Shown here: positions 1 through 5,916 of the stretch, one piece after another | Layout: the number at the start of each line of letters is the position of its first letter | Position numbering within the stretch: the first letter of the stretch is position 1 | From: Nitrosopumilaceae archaeon | GTDB taxonomy: Archaea; Thermoproteota; Nitrososphaeria; Nitrososphaerales; Nitrosopumilaceae | Direction: 5' to 3' | Assembly: GCA_013330055.1 (NCBI GenBank) | Contig: DUJB01000022.1 | Span: 23,927-31,251 of the forward strand | DNA length: 7,325 bases | Notes under the pieces: model-generated | Database searches by the model: none | Told to the model about the DNA's origin: nothing | The model's input: the letters and a program-made list of their open reading frames with translations, nothing else | Position numbers and translations under genes: made by a program

Positions 1-483
1 TATCAGATATTTCCTGCAAGAGCAACTCCATTGATCCCTGTCACTGATCCAGGATATGTTGTAGCACTGTTGTACCATATGACACTTCCACTTATTTCAC
101 TAGTGTTGATTGGATTTGGTGCATGGGCCTATCTTGTACGAAACTTTATGATTGGAGTCTTACAGGAAGATTTTATAACTGCAAAACAAGCTATTGGAAT
201 TCCAGAAAAAAAGATACTTTATAGACATGCACTAAAAAATGCAGCACCACCAATTGTTACCGTTCTTGCACTAAGCCTTTCAGGATCTCTTGGAGGTGCA
301 ATAATTACAGAAGCAGTATTTGATTGGCCCGGCATGGGGCGACTCTACTTTGAAGCAATTAATGTTTTGGACTTGCCTGTGATAATAGGGGCAACTTATG
401 TGCTTACTGCATTTTTCCTTGGAAGCATTTTTTTGGCTGATATTTTGTATGCCTATTTCGACCCAAGAGTGAGGACAGGATGA
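1..483 (+). CDS. dppB: ABC transporter permease, DppB/OppB type (3' part only)
   Basis: This is one of the two membrane subunits of a peptide/nickel-class (Dpp/Opp) ABC importer in the cytoplasmic membrane. The frame is open from base 1, so the N-terminal part lies outside the window and about 160 C-terminal residues are visible. Seen here: a membrane helix (LPLISLVLIGFGAWAYLV), then the cytoplasmic coupling region beginning RNFMIGVLQEDFITAKQAIG and continuing through RHALKNAAPP. This matches the EAA loop by which DppB-family permeases contact the ATPase. A periplasmic-type segment with EAVFDWPGMGRLYFEA follows, then a last helix and the family-typical C-terminal DPRVRTG. The ATG of the next permease overlaps the stop by 4 nt, so the two are co-transcribed and probably translationally coupled. 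Family assignment is firm. The substrate (peptide, nickel or other) cannot be read from the permease. Confidence 0.93.
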   Translation, partial: YQIFPARATPLIPVTDPGYVVALLYHMTLPLISLVLIGFGAWAYLVRNFMIGVLQEDFITAKQAIGIPEKKILYRHALKNAAPPIVTVLALSLSGSLGGAIITEAVFDWPGMGRLYFEAINVLDLPVIIGATYVLTAFFLGSIFLADILYAYFDPRVRTG

Positions 484-1835
484 ATAGAAAAGAAATTTTT
501 CATGAATTTTCAAAAAGTAAGATCGGACTTGCGGGAATAGGTATACTTGGGATGCTTTTTGCCTTGTCAGTAATTGCTGTGATAACTATTCCTGTTGATA
601 CTTTTAAAGAATGGAATGATCCTTCAAGTTGGATAAATTATCCAAAAACATCACAGCCCGCTTGGATAAACTACTTCAGCTCAGAAAAAATTCCCGAACA
701 CAAGATCCTTACAAATCCACAAACGTCATCGCAAACAACTGGAGAAATTTCAATTATTTCACAATACTATGTAATTGATTATTCTTATGATGGATTTCCA
801 AGTGATTTTATCTTTGAATATTCTGCACAATATTCTGGTGCTCCATTATTAAAAATGTTAGTAACTCGACCGGATGGACTTAAGATAGATCTGATGTCAA
901 GATCACTTCCACAATCTGACAGTTTTATTTACTCGGAACAAATTTTTTCAACAGACGATTCTGTGAAAAAAAATCTTAGAAAAAACTCAAATAATTTTGT
1001 ATTTCCAATTGACTTACTTTCTGCAGAAGACGTCGTCTTTTCTGAAACTGGTCAAAACAAAATTTTAAAAGGTAAATATGTTTTTCAAGTAAATTTCTAT
1101 AATGTTGATTCTATAGTTGACATCAAGAGCTCCAAGTTGATTCTTGGGGGAAAAGTGTATGGAATTATAGGTACTGATGAGCTAAGACGTGATCTTGCTG
1201 TTGGATTACTTTGGGGAACTCCACTTGCTCTGTTCATTGGAATTGCAGTAGCAATAGGCTCGGTTGTAATTGGATTAATCTATGGAGTATATGCTGGCTA
1301 CAAGGGCAAAAAAACAGATGAGGCCTTAATGCGCTTTAACGATGTAATTTACGCTCTTCCTGCACTTCCTTTATTGATAATTTTAGCCGTAACCATAGGT
1401 AACAGCATATTTTTGATAGTTGGATTCTTGGTGATATTTGGATGGGTTGGTGTGGCAAAGGTTTCAAGAAGCATGGCTATTCAGATCAAAACCTTACAGT
1501 ATATTGAATCTGCCAAAATAATGGGACAAAAAGATATCAAAATAATATTCAAGCACATATTGCCACAACTATTGCCGTATACCTTTGCAAGTATTGCAAT
1601 CTCTGTGCCTGCCGCAATAACTACTGAAGCAGGACTAAGTTTTTTGGGACTAGGAGATCCTACCTTTCCTACATGGGGTCAGATACTTCATGATGCAAAC
1701 TCTTTTGGAGCTGCAGCTCGTGGCCTTTGGTGGTGGATTCTGCCTCCAGGAATAATGATTGCAATTACTGGCCTTGCGTTTGTTTTTATTGGAAGCGCTA
1801 TGGATAAAATAGCAAATCCAAGACTAAAGCGTTAG
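480..1835 (+). CDS. dppC: ABC transporter permease, DppC/OppC type, with large extracytoplasmic insert
   Basis: This is the second membrane subunit of the Dpp/Opp-type importer, partner of the upstream DppB. The ATG lies inside the dppB stop (ATGA overlap) and follows a weak purine-rich GTGAGG at 469-474. Domains: one N-terminal membrane helix at about residues 15-37; a long non-membrane region, about 38-230; then the conserved permease core. The core starts with GTDELRRD at 231-238, the DppC hallmark normally seen as GTDELGRD, and has several helices between 240 and 445. Its EAA coupling loop begins at ESAKIMGQKD (343-352) and runs through FKHILPQLLPY. TTEAGLSFLGLG and TWGQIL are also typical. 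DppC proteins usually have about 280-310 residues; this one has 451, the excess being the hydrophilic Ser/Tyr/Asp-rich insert after helix 1, placed outside the cell by the usual topology. It is the last gene of its operon; the next gene converges and overlaps its stop. Confidence 0.95.
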   Translation: MNRKEIFHEFSKSKIGLAGIGILGMLFALSVIAVITIPVDTFKEWNDPSSWINYPKTSQPAWINYFSSEKIPEHKILTNPQTSSQTTGEISIISQYYVIDYSYDGFPSDFIFEYSAQYSGAPLLKMLVTRPDGLKIDLMSRSLPQSDSFIYSEQIFSTDDSVKKNLRKNSNNFVFPIDLLSAEDVVFSETGQNKILKGKYVFQVNFYNVDSIVDIKSSKLILGGKVYGIIGTDELRRDLAVGLLWGTPLALFIGIAVAIGSVVIGLIYGVYAGYKGKKTDEALMRFNDVIYALPALPLLIILAVTIGNSIFLIVGFLVIFGWVGVAKVSRSMAIQIKTLQYIESAKIMGQKDIKIIFKHILPQLLPYTFASIAISVPAAITTEAGLSFLGLGDPTFPTWGQILHDANSFGAAARGLWWWILPPGIMIAITGLAFVFIGSAMDKIANPRLKR

Positions 1836-2149
1836 GGTTTGAACTGACGAACTAATTTAATAACTTCATCATTTAGCTTCAAAGTATATGCGGCTGCATT
1901 AGGATCAGTTTCTTGTGATAGCATTTCTGCAAACTGTGTCTTGTCTTTTCCTCTTTCATACATGCCGCCAGATTCTTTTATGCAGAGAGGAAACTTTTGC
2001 ATCTTAAGACCGCTCTTAGAAAGATAATCTATGAATTTTTTGTAGTTTTGTGCAGAAAACCACTCTGCATTATTTTCACTGCATGCCATTATCCAAGTAT
2101 CTATAGTATTTTGAAATAATGCTTTTTTCCTTAATTCTTCAAGAGTCAT
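1832..2149 (-). CDS. Conserved-looking hypothetical protein, 105 aa
   Basis: I do not recognise this protein. It has 105 residues, is soluble by appearance (no signal peptide or membrane helix), and looks mostly helical, with an N-terminal MTLEELRKKALFQNTIDTW and a C-terminal LKLNDEVIKLVRQF helix. Two cysteines (in MACSEN and PLCIKE) are too far apart to suggest a metal site. The ATG start lies 16 nt after the stop of the membrane zinc-ribbon gene. The leader AAGATCACCAAACCAC has no Shine-Dalgarno and no well-placed TATA box, so expression probably depends on read-through from upstream. Its TAA stop overlaps the TAG of dppC: the TTAG at 1832-1835 serves both strands. I judge it real because of its normal amino-acid composition, tight spacing and exact fit between neighbours. 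Function unknown. Confidence 0.75.
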   Translation of the reverse strand: MTLEELRKKALFQNTIDTWIMACSENNAEWFSAQNYKKFIDYLSKSGLKMQKFPLCIKESGGMYERGKDKTQFAEMLSQETDPNAAAYTLKLNDEVIKLVRQFKP

Positions 2150-2165
2150 GTGGTTTGGTGATCTT

Positions 2166-2465
2166 TTAGAAATCTGCTCTTTTCATCTTGGAGCCACATC
2201 GTGGGCAAGCACCACCTTTGTATTTGTTATTACACGTAAGACAGATGTATTTTACACTCTGGTTTTGACCAAAGAATCCTCCACCTTCGCCATACCCTCC
2301 CATCCTTCGCATAGCCCGTCTCCTAATTATGAGTGGAAATAGTATGAAAAGCGCTAGTGATGCTATCAACCCCCATGGAAATCCTAGAACATATTGTAAT
2401 CCAATACTTATAGCAAGCGAACCGAAAAGGAAAATTAGATATGTCTTATACTGTCTATCCAACAA
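2166..2465 (-). CDS. Small membrane protein with C-terminal zinc ribbon
   Basis: A 99-residue protein with two closely spaced membrane helices at about 8-28 and 30-48, forming a hairpin. A basic stretch RRRAMRR (48-54) follows and should stay cytoplasmic. Then come a Gly-rich linker (55-68) and a zinc ribbon with C75-x2-C78 and C87-x2-C90 (CLTC...CPRC). The layout suggests a membrane-tethered adaptor or sensor that presents a zinc ribbon in the cytoplasm; partner and role are unknown. The start is an unusual TTG: a TAA stop lies directly upstream in frame, and no ATG occurs before the helices. Support for TTG at 2465 (or the adjacent TTG at 2462) comes from a CTTATAAG box centred about 23 nt upstream, right for a leaderless transcript. 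The next gene starts 16 nt after its stop. Confidence 0.82.
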   Translation of the reverse strand: MLDRQYKTYLIFLFGSLAISIGLQYVLGFPWGLIASLALFILFPLIIRRRAMRRMGGYGEGGGFFGQNQSVKYICLTCNNKYKGGACPRCGSKMKRADF

Positions 2466-2484
2466 TTAACTTTGTTTCAAAAAG

Positions 2485-2492
2485 CTTATAAG
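2485..2492 (-). promoter_or_regulatory. TATA box for the membrane zinc-ribbon gene
   Basis: The palindromic CTTATAAG is centred about 23 nt before the TTG start at 2465, in the 45-nt gap after the JAMM gene. This spacing fits an archaeal TATA box driving a leaderless mRNA. It implies that this gene and the one below it can be transcribed independently of the JAMM gene. The site is seen directly; its use as a promoter is inferred. Confidence 0.6.
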
Positions 2493-2510
2493 TTTTTGTC
2501 AGAATTTTTA

Positions 2511-2909
2511 CTACCTTACTGCTATTGGAAGACTGTTACCATCTCTGTCATAAGCAAAAATGTCGTTATCCTCGTATGGTGATTTTACAATCATTGATAC
2601 TAGACCAAAAAAATTGTGCAAATCTGTAACAGATGGCTGGGCAGAACCAGTTGGATGTGAATGAACAGTTCCGATATAGCTTGGATCAAAAGGCAAAAAC
2701 GAATGAGGAAATCCTGCAAATGTTGGCCCGTGGTGTGAAAATGGAGGTATTACAAGACCATCGATTACAACATTTCCCTTGTTTGATTTTCCACGAAGAA
2801 TCAAAATTCCCTCGTTTGGATGGTTCATCTTACAAAATGTCAATATTCCATCGCGAGTCTCTTTTGTTACAGTAATGGTGCGTTGAATCTTTGGTTTCTT
2901 AAAAATCAT
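2511..2909 (-). CDS. JAMM/MPN (JAB1-type) zinc metalloprotease
   Basis: A 132-residue single-domain JAB1/MPN/Mov34 protein. The complete JAMM zinc site is visible: the upstream glutamate E33 (NEGILIL), then H83-S-H85-P, S93 and D96, fitting H-x-H-x7-S-x2-D exactly. It should therefore be an active isopeptidase or peptidase. Characterised relatives cut ubiquitin-like modifiers from proteins (Rpn11, CSN5, and the archaeal desampylase HvJAMM1, which removes SAMPs) or process sulfur-carrier proteins. There is no extra domain, membrane helix or signal, so it is cytoplasmic. No ubiquitin-like, E1-like or sulfur-carrier gene lies in this window, so the substrate cannot be inferred from neighbours. 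The ATG is about 25 nt from an AT-rich TTAATTAA, consistent with a leaderless transcript; the coiled-coil gene ends 36 nt upstream. Confidence 0.93.
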   Translation of the reverse strand: MIFKKPKIQRTITVTKETRDGILTFCKMNHPNEGILILRGKSNKGNVVIDGLVIPPFSHHGPTFAGFPHSFLPFDPSYIGTVHSHPTGSAQPSVTDLHNFFGLVSMIVKSPYEDNDIFAYDRDGNSLPIAVR

Positions 2910-2930
2910 AAGGAAAGATTACCTGTCAAG

Positions 2931-2938
2931 TTAATTAA
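2931..2938 (-). promoter_or_regulatory. Possible TATA box for the JAMM gene
   Basis: TTAATTAA is centred about 25 nt before the ATG at 2909, inside the short gap after the coiled-coil gene. Spacing is right for a leaderless archaeal promoter, but AT-rich palindromes are common in this genome, so the call is tentative. Confidence 0.4.
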
Positions 2939-2945
2939 TCTTAAA

Positions 2946-4217
2946 TCAAGTTATAGTAAATTTTGTTCCTAAAATTTCACTTAATTTTGATTCTATGTTT
3001 TTTGCAATTTGTGGTTTGAGTTTTGTAGTTTCATTGATTTGATTTTCAAGATTGGCAATTTCTGATTCTAACTGTGCTTTGCGTTCTTTTGTTCTGGTAA
3101 AATTCTTTTCCTTTTCTTCTAGGTCTTTGCTGTTAAATTGAATCTTTTGTTCTAGTGCGTTTTTGTTATTTGCTAAATCGTTTTTCAATTTTAAAAATTC
3201 ATCTAATCTGGTAATTGTCTCTTCAATTTGCTCAACTGATTTGTCGGTATCCTTGACAGATACGTTACCTGCAACAACTGATTTTATTACTGCTTGCAAT
3301 ACTTCAATTACTGCATTCTTTGTTTCAGTAGTAATGACATCGTAGGGATTTTCATTCATCTTTTCCATGACTAATTTGAGCGGTTTTTCAAGTGAGGAGA
3401 CATAACTATACTTTCCAAGTGGTCTTGAAATTTTTGAAAACTGGAAATCCATTTCGTGTTTTATTCTGTCTTTTTCTACTTCAAGTGATTCTAGTTCTTT
3501 TTTGATATTAAGAAATTCAATATAGATATTACTTGATTTTAGATTCTTGATATCCTCTTCCAAACTTTGAATTGTTCTATTGCTATTTTGAATCTCTACT
3601 TTTGTATTTACTATGATATTATTTTTTACTTCGTTGTCTTTCTTTGAATCAATTATCTTTTTTGACCACTCTGAAATGTTTGAAATACCAAAATCAAGTT
3701 TGTCATATTCATTAACAAGTTTTTGCAGTTCTGCTTTGGTTTTGGTAATATCTGCTAGAATTTCTTTAAGTTTGTCTGCATATTTTCTTGCAAAAACATG
3801 CATTACTCTTGAATTTGGACCTAATATATCGCCAATTCTTTTAAGCAGCTGTGCAACCTCAGAATTCAGATTCACTACATCCTGATATTTTTTTATCTCG
3901 TCTAATTTTTTGGTGGTTTCTTTTCTTACTCCAGAAATTACGGCATTCTTTCCTCTCTCAATAATTATTTTCAAATGTTTGTCGACATCATGTGTTCCGA
4001 GATCGTCTGATTCAAACTGTGAAAATAACTGTATGATCTTCTTTCGGTCGGTCTCTATTTTATCCCTAATTGATTTTGATTTTTCAATAATCTCGTTACT
4101 TATGTTGTCCTTTTTTTCTTGTAAAATGCCCTCTATTTTATCTAAAGAAATTTGTTTTGCTAATTGAGTGGATTCTATAGCATTTGTAGATCTTTTTTTG
4201 CCCCATCCAAAAACCAT
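2946..4217 (-). CDS. Long coiled-coil protein of unknown function, 423 aa
   Basis: I do not recognise a named family. The protein opens with MVFGWGKKRS, a short aromatic/glycine then basic tip, and is otherwise dominated by charged Lys/Glu/Ile/Leu heptads. These are two long helical arms, roughly residues 15-260 and 325-415. They flank a less coiled middle (about 260-325) containing SRPLGKYSYVSSLEKPLKL, an Asn-Pro turn and a hydrophobic VIEVLQAVIKSVVAGNVSV stretch. There is no Walker A or B motif, so it is not an SMC/Rad50/SbcC ATPase even though the arms could draw such a label. There is no membrane helix or export signal. The arms around a central segment could fold back as an antiparallel coiled coil, and the N-terminal tip could bind a membrane or partner; both are inference. 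It begins the four-gene minus-strand run and is divergent from the gene at 4283. Confidence 0.85.
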   Translation of the reverse strand: MVFGWGKKRSTNAIESTQLAKQISLDKIEGILQEKKDNISNEIIEKSKSIRDKIETDRKKIIQLFSQFESDDLGTHDVDKHLKIIIERGKNAVISGVRKETTKKLDEIKKYQDVVNLNSEVAQLLKRIGDILGPNSRVMHVFARKYADKLKEILADITKTKAELQKLVNEYDKLDFGISNISEWSKKIIDSKKDNEVKNNIIVNTKVEIQNSNRTIQSLEEDIKNLKSSNIYIEFLNIKKELESLEVEKDRIKHEMDFQFSKISRPLGKYSYVSSLEKPLKLVMEKMNENPYDVITTETKNAVIEVLQAVIKSVVAGNVSVKDTDKSVEQIEETITRLDEFLKLKNDLANNKNALEQKIQFNSKDLEEKEKNFTRTKERKAQLESEIANLENQINETTKLKPQIAKNIESKLSEILGTKFTIT

Positions 4218-4237
4218 CTGATATTTTACCTATGGAG

Positions 4238-4247
4238 ATGATATCAT
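4238..4247 (-). promoter_or_regulatory. Possible TATA region for the coiled-coil gene
   Basis: The palindrome ATGATATCAT lies about 25 nt before the ATG at 4217, within the 65-nt divergent intergenic region. Position is right, but the match to a TATA box is poor. It could equally be a regulator half-site pair. Confidence 0.3.
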
Positions 4248-4253
4248 TACAAC

Positions 4254-4263
4254 ATTAAATATT
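4254..4263 (+). promoter_or_regulatory. TATA box for the two-helix membrane protein gene
   Basis: ATTAAATATT is centred about 25 nt upstream of the ATG at 4283, with no Shine-Dalgarno in between, so a leaderless transcript is expected. It sits back to back with the weaker candidate box serving the coiled-coil gene. Confidence 0.5.
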
Positions 4264-4282
4264 ACACGATACAAATTACGTT

Positions 4283-4591
4283 ATGAGTGATACTCGCTTT
4301 ATTATGCTGGGAATATCACTCGTATTTGCTGGCTTTCTTATCCTAGGAATACTTGGAGGACCTTTTTTTGAATTTACGGTTCAGGTAAACGAGTTTGGAA
4401 ACTGTATTGACTTTACTGAAACTGGAACAATATCAACTGATTGTGGTGTTATAATGCAGAACAAGATAATTTTCTTTATAGTTGTAATGGGATTGATTAG
4501 CTCCGGGATTGTTGGACTAGTCAAAGGATATCGTGGACGATGGGATCAAGATGTCAAAAGCGATGAAATGGTAGGACCAAAAAAGGACTAG
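4283..4591 (+). CDS. Small two-helix membrane protein, 102 aa
   Basis: I do not recognise a named family. Visible structure: a first membrane helix at about residues 6-27 (IMLGISLVFAGFLILGILGG); a loop of about 34 residues with two cysteines, C41 and C54, which could form a disulfide outside the cell; a second helix at about 61-80 (KIIFFIVVMGLISSGIVGLV); and a charged cytoplasmic tail beginning KGYRGRWDQD. The basic residues after helix 2 favour both termini inside and the cysteine loop outside. A TATA-like box 25 nt before the ATG supports this start. It is transcribed away from the coiled-coil gene and toward the oxidoreductase gene, from which 128 nt with no recognisable gene separate it. 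Role unknown. Confidence 0.75.
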   Translation: MSDTRFIMLGISLVFAGFLILGILGGPFFEFTVQVNEFGNCIDFTETGTISTDCGVIMQNKIIFFIVVMGLISSGIVGLVKGYRGRWDQDVKSDEMVGPKKD

Positions 4592-4719
4592 ACATTAGAG
4601 GCTCAGAAAATCCCATCCAATGAAAATATTCGACGTTTACTGATTTTGTAAATACGATGTTTTATGCACCTTATTCATATTCAGAAAGATTTACCTCAAC
4701 TAGTTAAAACCACTAAATT

Positions 4720-5790
4720 TTATTCTGGTTTCATCAAGATCTTGCCAAAAACGTTTCCTTTAAGCATCTTTGTGTGGGCTTCTACTGCATTTTCAAACTT
4801 GTAGACAGAATCAATTATTGATCTTATCTTTCCTTTTGACATCCAGTACATTGATTCTTCCAATTCTGCTTTTGTTCCTTGCGTGGAACCCAGGATATTG
4901 ATTCCTTTGAAAAAAACATGTCTTAGATCTGTCTTGACATCATAACCAGTTGTTGCACCAGTTGTAACAAGTGTTGCGCCATATTTTAACAAAGTTAATT
5001 CCTTATTCCAATGTGAACCTCCAATGTGCTCAAAGATTACGTCAACACCAGGATGTTGATTCTTCTTTTTGGCTAACTCTTTTGTAATGGAAAGAACTTC
5101 TTTATTCCAATCTTCTTTTCTATGATCTACTGCAAAATCTGCGCCAATCTCAAGGCATTTTCCAAGCTTGTCCGAACTTGCAGTTGTAATGACATCACAA
5201 TCATACAACTTGGCAATTTGAATTCCAAAAGTACCCATGCCAGAACCGCCTCCCATTATTAGAACGGTTTGACCTGGTTTGATCTTGGCTCTACCAACTA
5301 ACATGTGCCATGATGTCATCAGCGTCATAGAAGCAGCTGCAGCATCTTCGTAGCTGATATTGTCTGGTATTTTTACAGTGTTTACTTCTGGGAGGTGAGT
5401 AATTTCACAATATCCTCCCCACATTGGTCCAGTCTGAAAACCCCAAACCTTTCTATCTCTACAATCATATTCTCTTCCTTCAGTACAAGCTGAACAAATT
5501 CGACATGAGATATTTCCATGGGAAACAACTCTGTCTCCAATTTTGATGTTTTTTACTTCGTCACCCACTGCAATTACTTCTCCTGCAGCATCGGTTCCGG
5601 AAATGTGAGGCATTGGTATCTGGATTGGTTTTCCTCGCATTCCCCAAATGTCATCATAGTTTAGACCAGCAGCTTTTACTTTGAAAACAACTTCTTTAGG
5701 TTTTGGCTTAGGCTCTGGAATTTCTTTTAATTTTAAAATTTGTTTGTAATTGTCATCAGGAGCATATTCTTCATAGACTAGAGCCTTCAT
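4720..5790 (-). CDS. Zinc-containing MDR oxidoreductase, crotonyl-CoA reductase-like
   Basis: A 356-residue medium-chain dehydrogenase/reductase, full length for the family. The N-terminal GroES-like domain contains the structural-zinc lobe C96-x2-C99-x2-C102-x7-C110. The Rossmann domain shows the nucleotide loop GGGSGMG (180-186) with AKLYDCDVITTASS beyond it, compatible with NADP(H). The catalytic-zinc ligands of alcohol dehydrogenases are missing: the usual Cys region reads GLNYDDIWG (43-50, with N44) and the usual GHE reads GTD (65-67). That pattern, plus PHISGTDAAGEV and RVVSHGN, resembles crotonyl-CoA carboxylase/reductases and other enoyl-type reductases, so reduction of an activated double bond fits better than alcohol oxidation. 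In thaumarchaea a plausible job is acryloyl- or crotonyl-CoA reduction, but this is inference; automatic labels would probably say alcohol dehydrogenase or quinone oxidoreductase. An excellent TATA box supports the ATG. It stands alone as a transcription unit. Confidence 0.9.
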   Translation of the reverse strand: MKALVYEEYAPDDNYKQILKLKEIPEPKPKPKEVVFKVKAAGLNYDDIWGMRGKPIQIPMPHISGTDAAGEVIAVGDEVKNIKIGDRVVSHGNISCRICSACTEGREYDCRDRKVWGFQTGPMWGGYCEITHLPEVNTVKIPDNISYEDAAAASMTLMTSWHMLVGRAKIKPGQTVLIMGGGSGMGTFGIQIAKLYDCDVITTASSDKLGKCLEIGADFAVDHRKEDWNKEVLSITKELAKKKNQHPGVDVIFEHIGGSHWNKELTLLKYGATLVTTGATTGYDVKTDLRHVFFKGINILGSTQGTKAELEESMYWMSKGKIRSIIDSVYKFENAVEAHTKMLKGNVFGKILMKPE

Positions 5791-5810
5791 GCAAAAAAAT
5801 TACTGCCAAC

Positions 5811-5820
5811 TTATTATATA
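5811..5820 (-). promoter_or_regulatory. TATA box for the MDR oxidoreductase
   Basis: On the minus strand this reads TATATAATAA, centred about 26 nt before the ATG at 5790. It is the clearest TATA box in the window and predicts a leaderless mRNA; there is no Shine-Dalgarno before the ATG. Confidence 0.65.
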
Positions 5821-5872
5821 GATTGGCTGACGTGTTATTGTTTGAACACTCGTAAATAAATAGAATTAGAAA

Positions 5873-5890
5873 GAAAAATTTGGAAAAAAA
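5873..5890 (-). terminator. T-rich terminator after the TRAM gene
   Basis: About 27 nt after the TRAM stop the minus strand reads TTTTTTTCCAAATTTTTC, preceded by a shorter TTTTTT-type run (5895-5900 read on the plus strand). Archaeal RNA polymerase commonly terminates at such oligo-T tracts without a hairpin. The tract also lies upstream of the oxidoreductase promoter, keeping the two units apart. Confidence 0.5.
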
Positions 5891-5916
5891 TTAGTTTTTT
5901 GGATTGATCAGACTGC

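Noticed and set aside
280..513. Minus-strand open frame of 77 codons
   Set aside because: It lies antisense to the well-supported end of dppB and start of dppC, has odd Cys/His-rich composition and no promoter; a shadow frame.
2148..2342. Plus-strand open frame of 64 codons
   Set aside because: Antisense to the membrane zinc-ribbon gene, whose helices and Cys pairs are clear; low-complexity Ser/Pro product.
2633..2875. Plus-strand open frame of 80 codons
   Set aside because: Fully antisense to the JAMM domain, which has a complete catalytic motif.
3163..4167. Three plus-strand open frames across the coiled-coil gene
   Set aside because: They are the Ser/Phe-rich complements of Lys/Glu-rich coiled-coil codons, a usual shadow pattern.
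2946..4217. SbcC/SMC-type ATPase identity for the coiled-coil protein
   Set aside because: No Walker A, Walker B or signature motif is present at either end; only the coiled-coil character is shared.
4636..4652. Small hairpin TTTAC / GTAAA after the two-helix membrane gene
   Set aside because: The stem has only five mostly A-T pairs and no T-tract directly after it, so it does not qualify as a terminator; the 4592-4719 gap otherwise shows no gene or RNA.
4720..5790. Ordinary zinc alcohol dehydrogenase identity
   Set aside because: The catalytic-zinc Cys and the GHE His/Glu are replaced (GLNYDD and GTD), so only the structural zinc remains.
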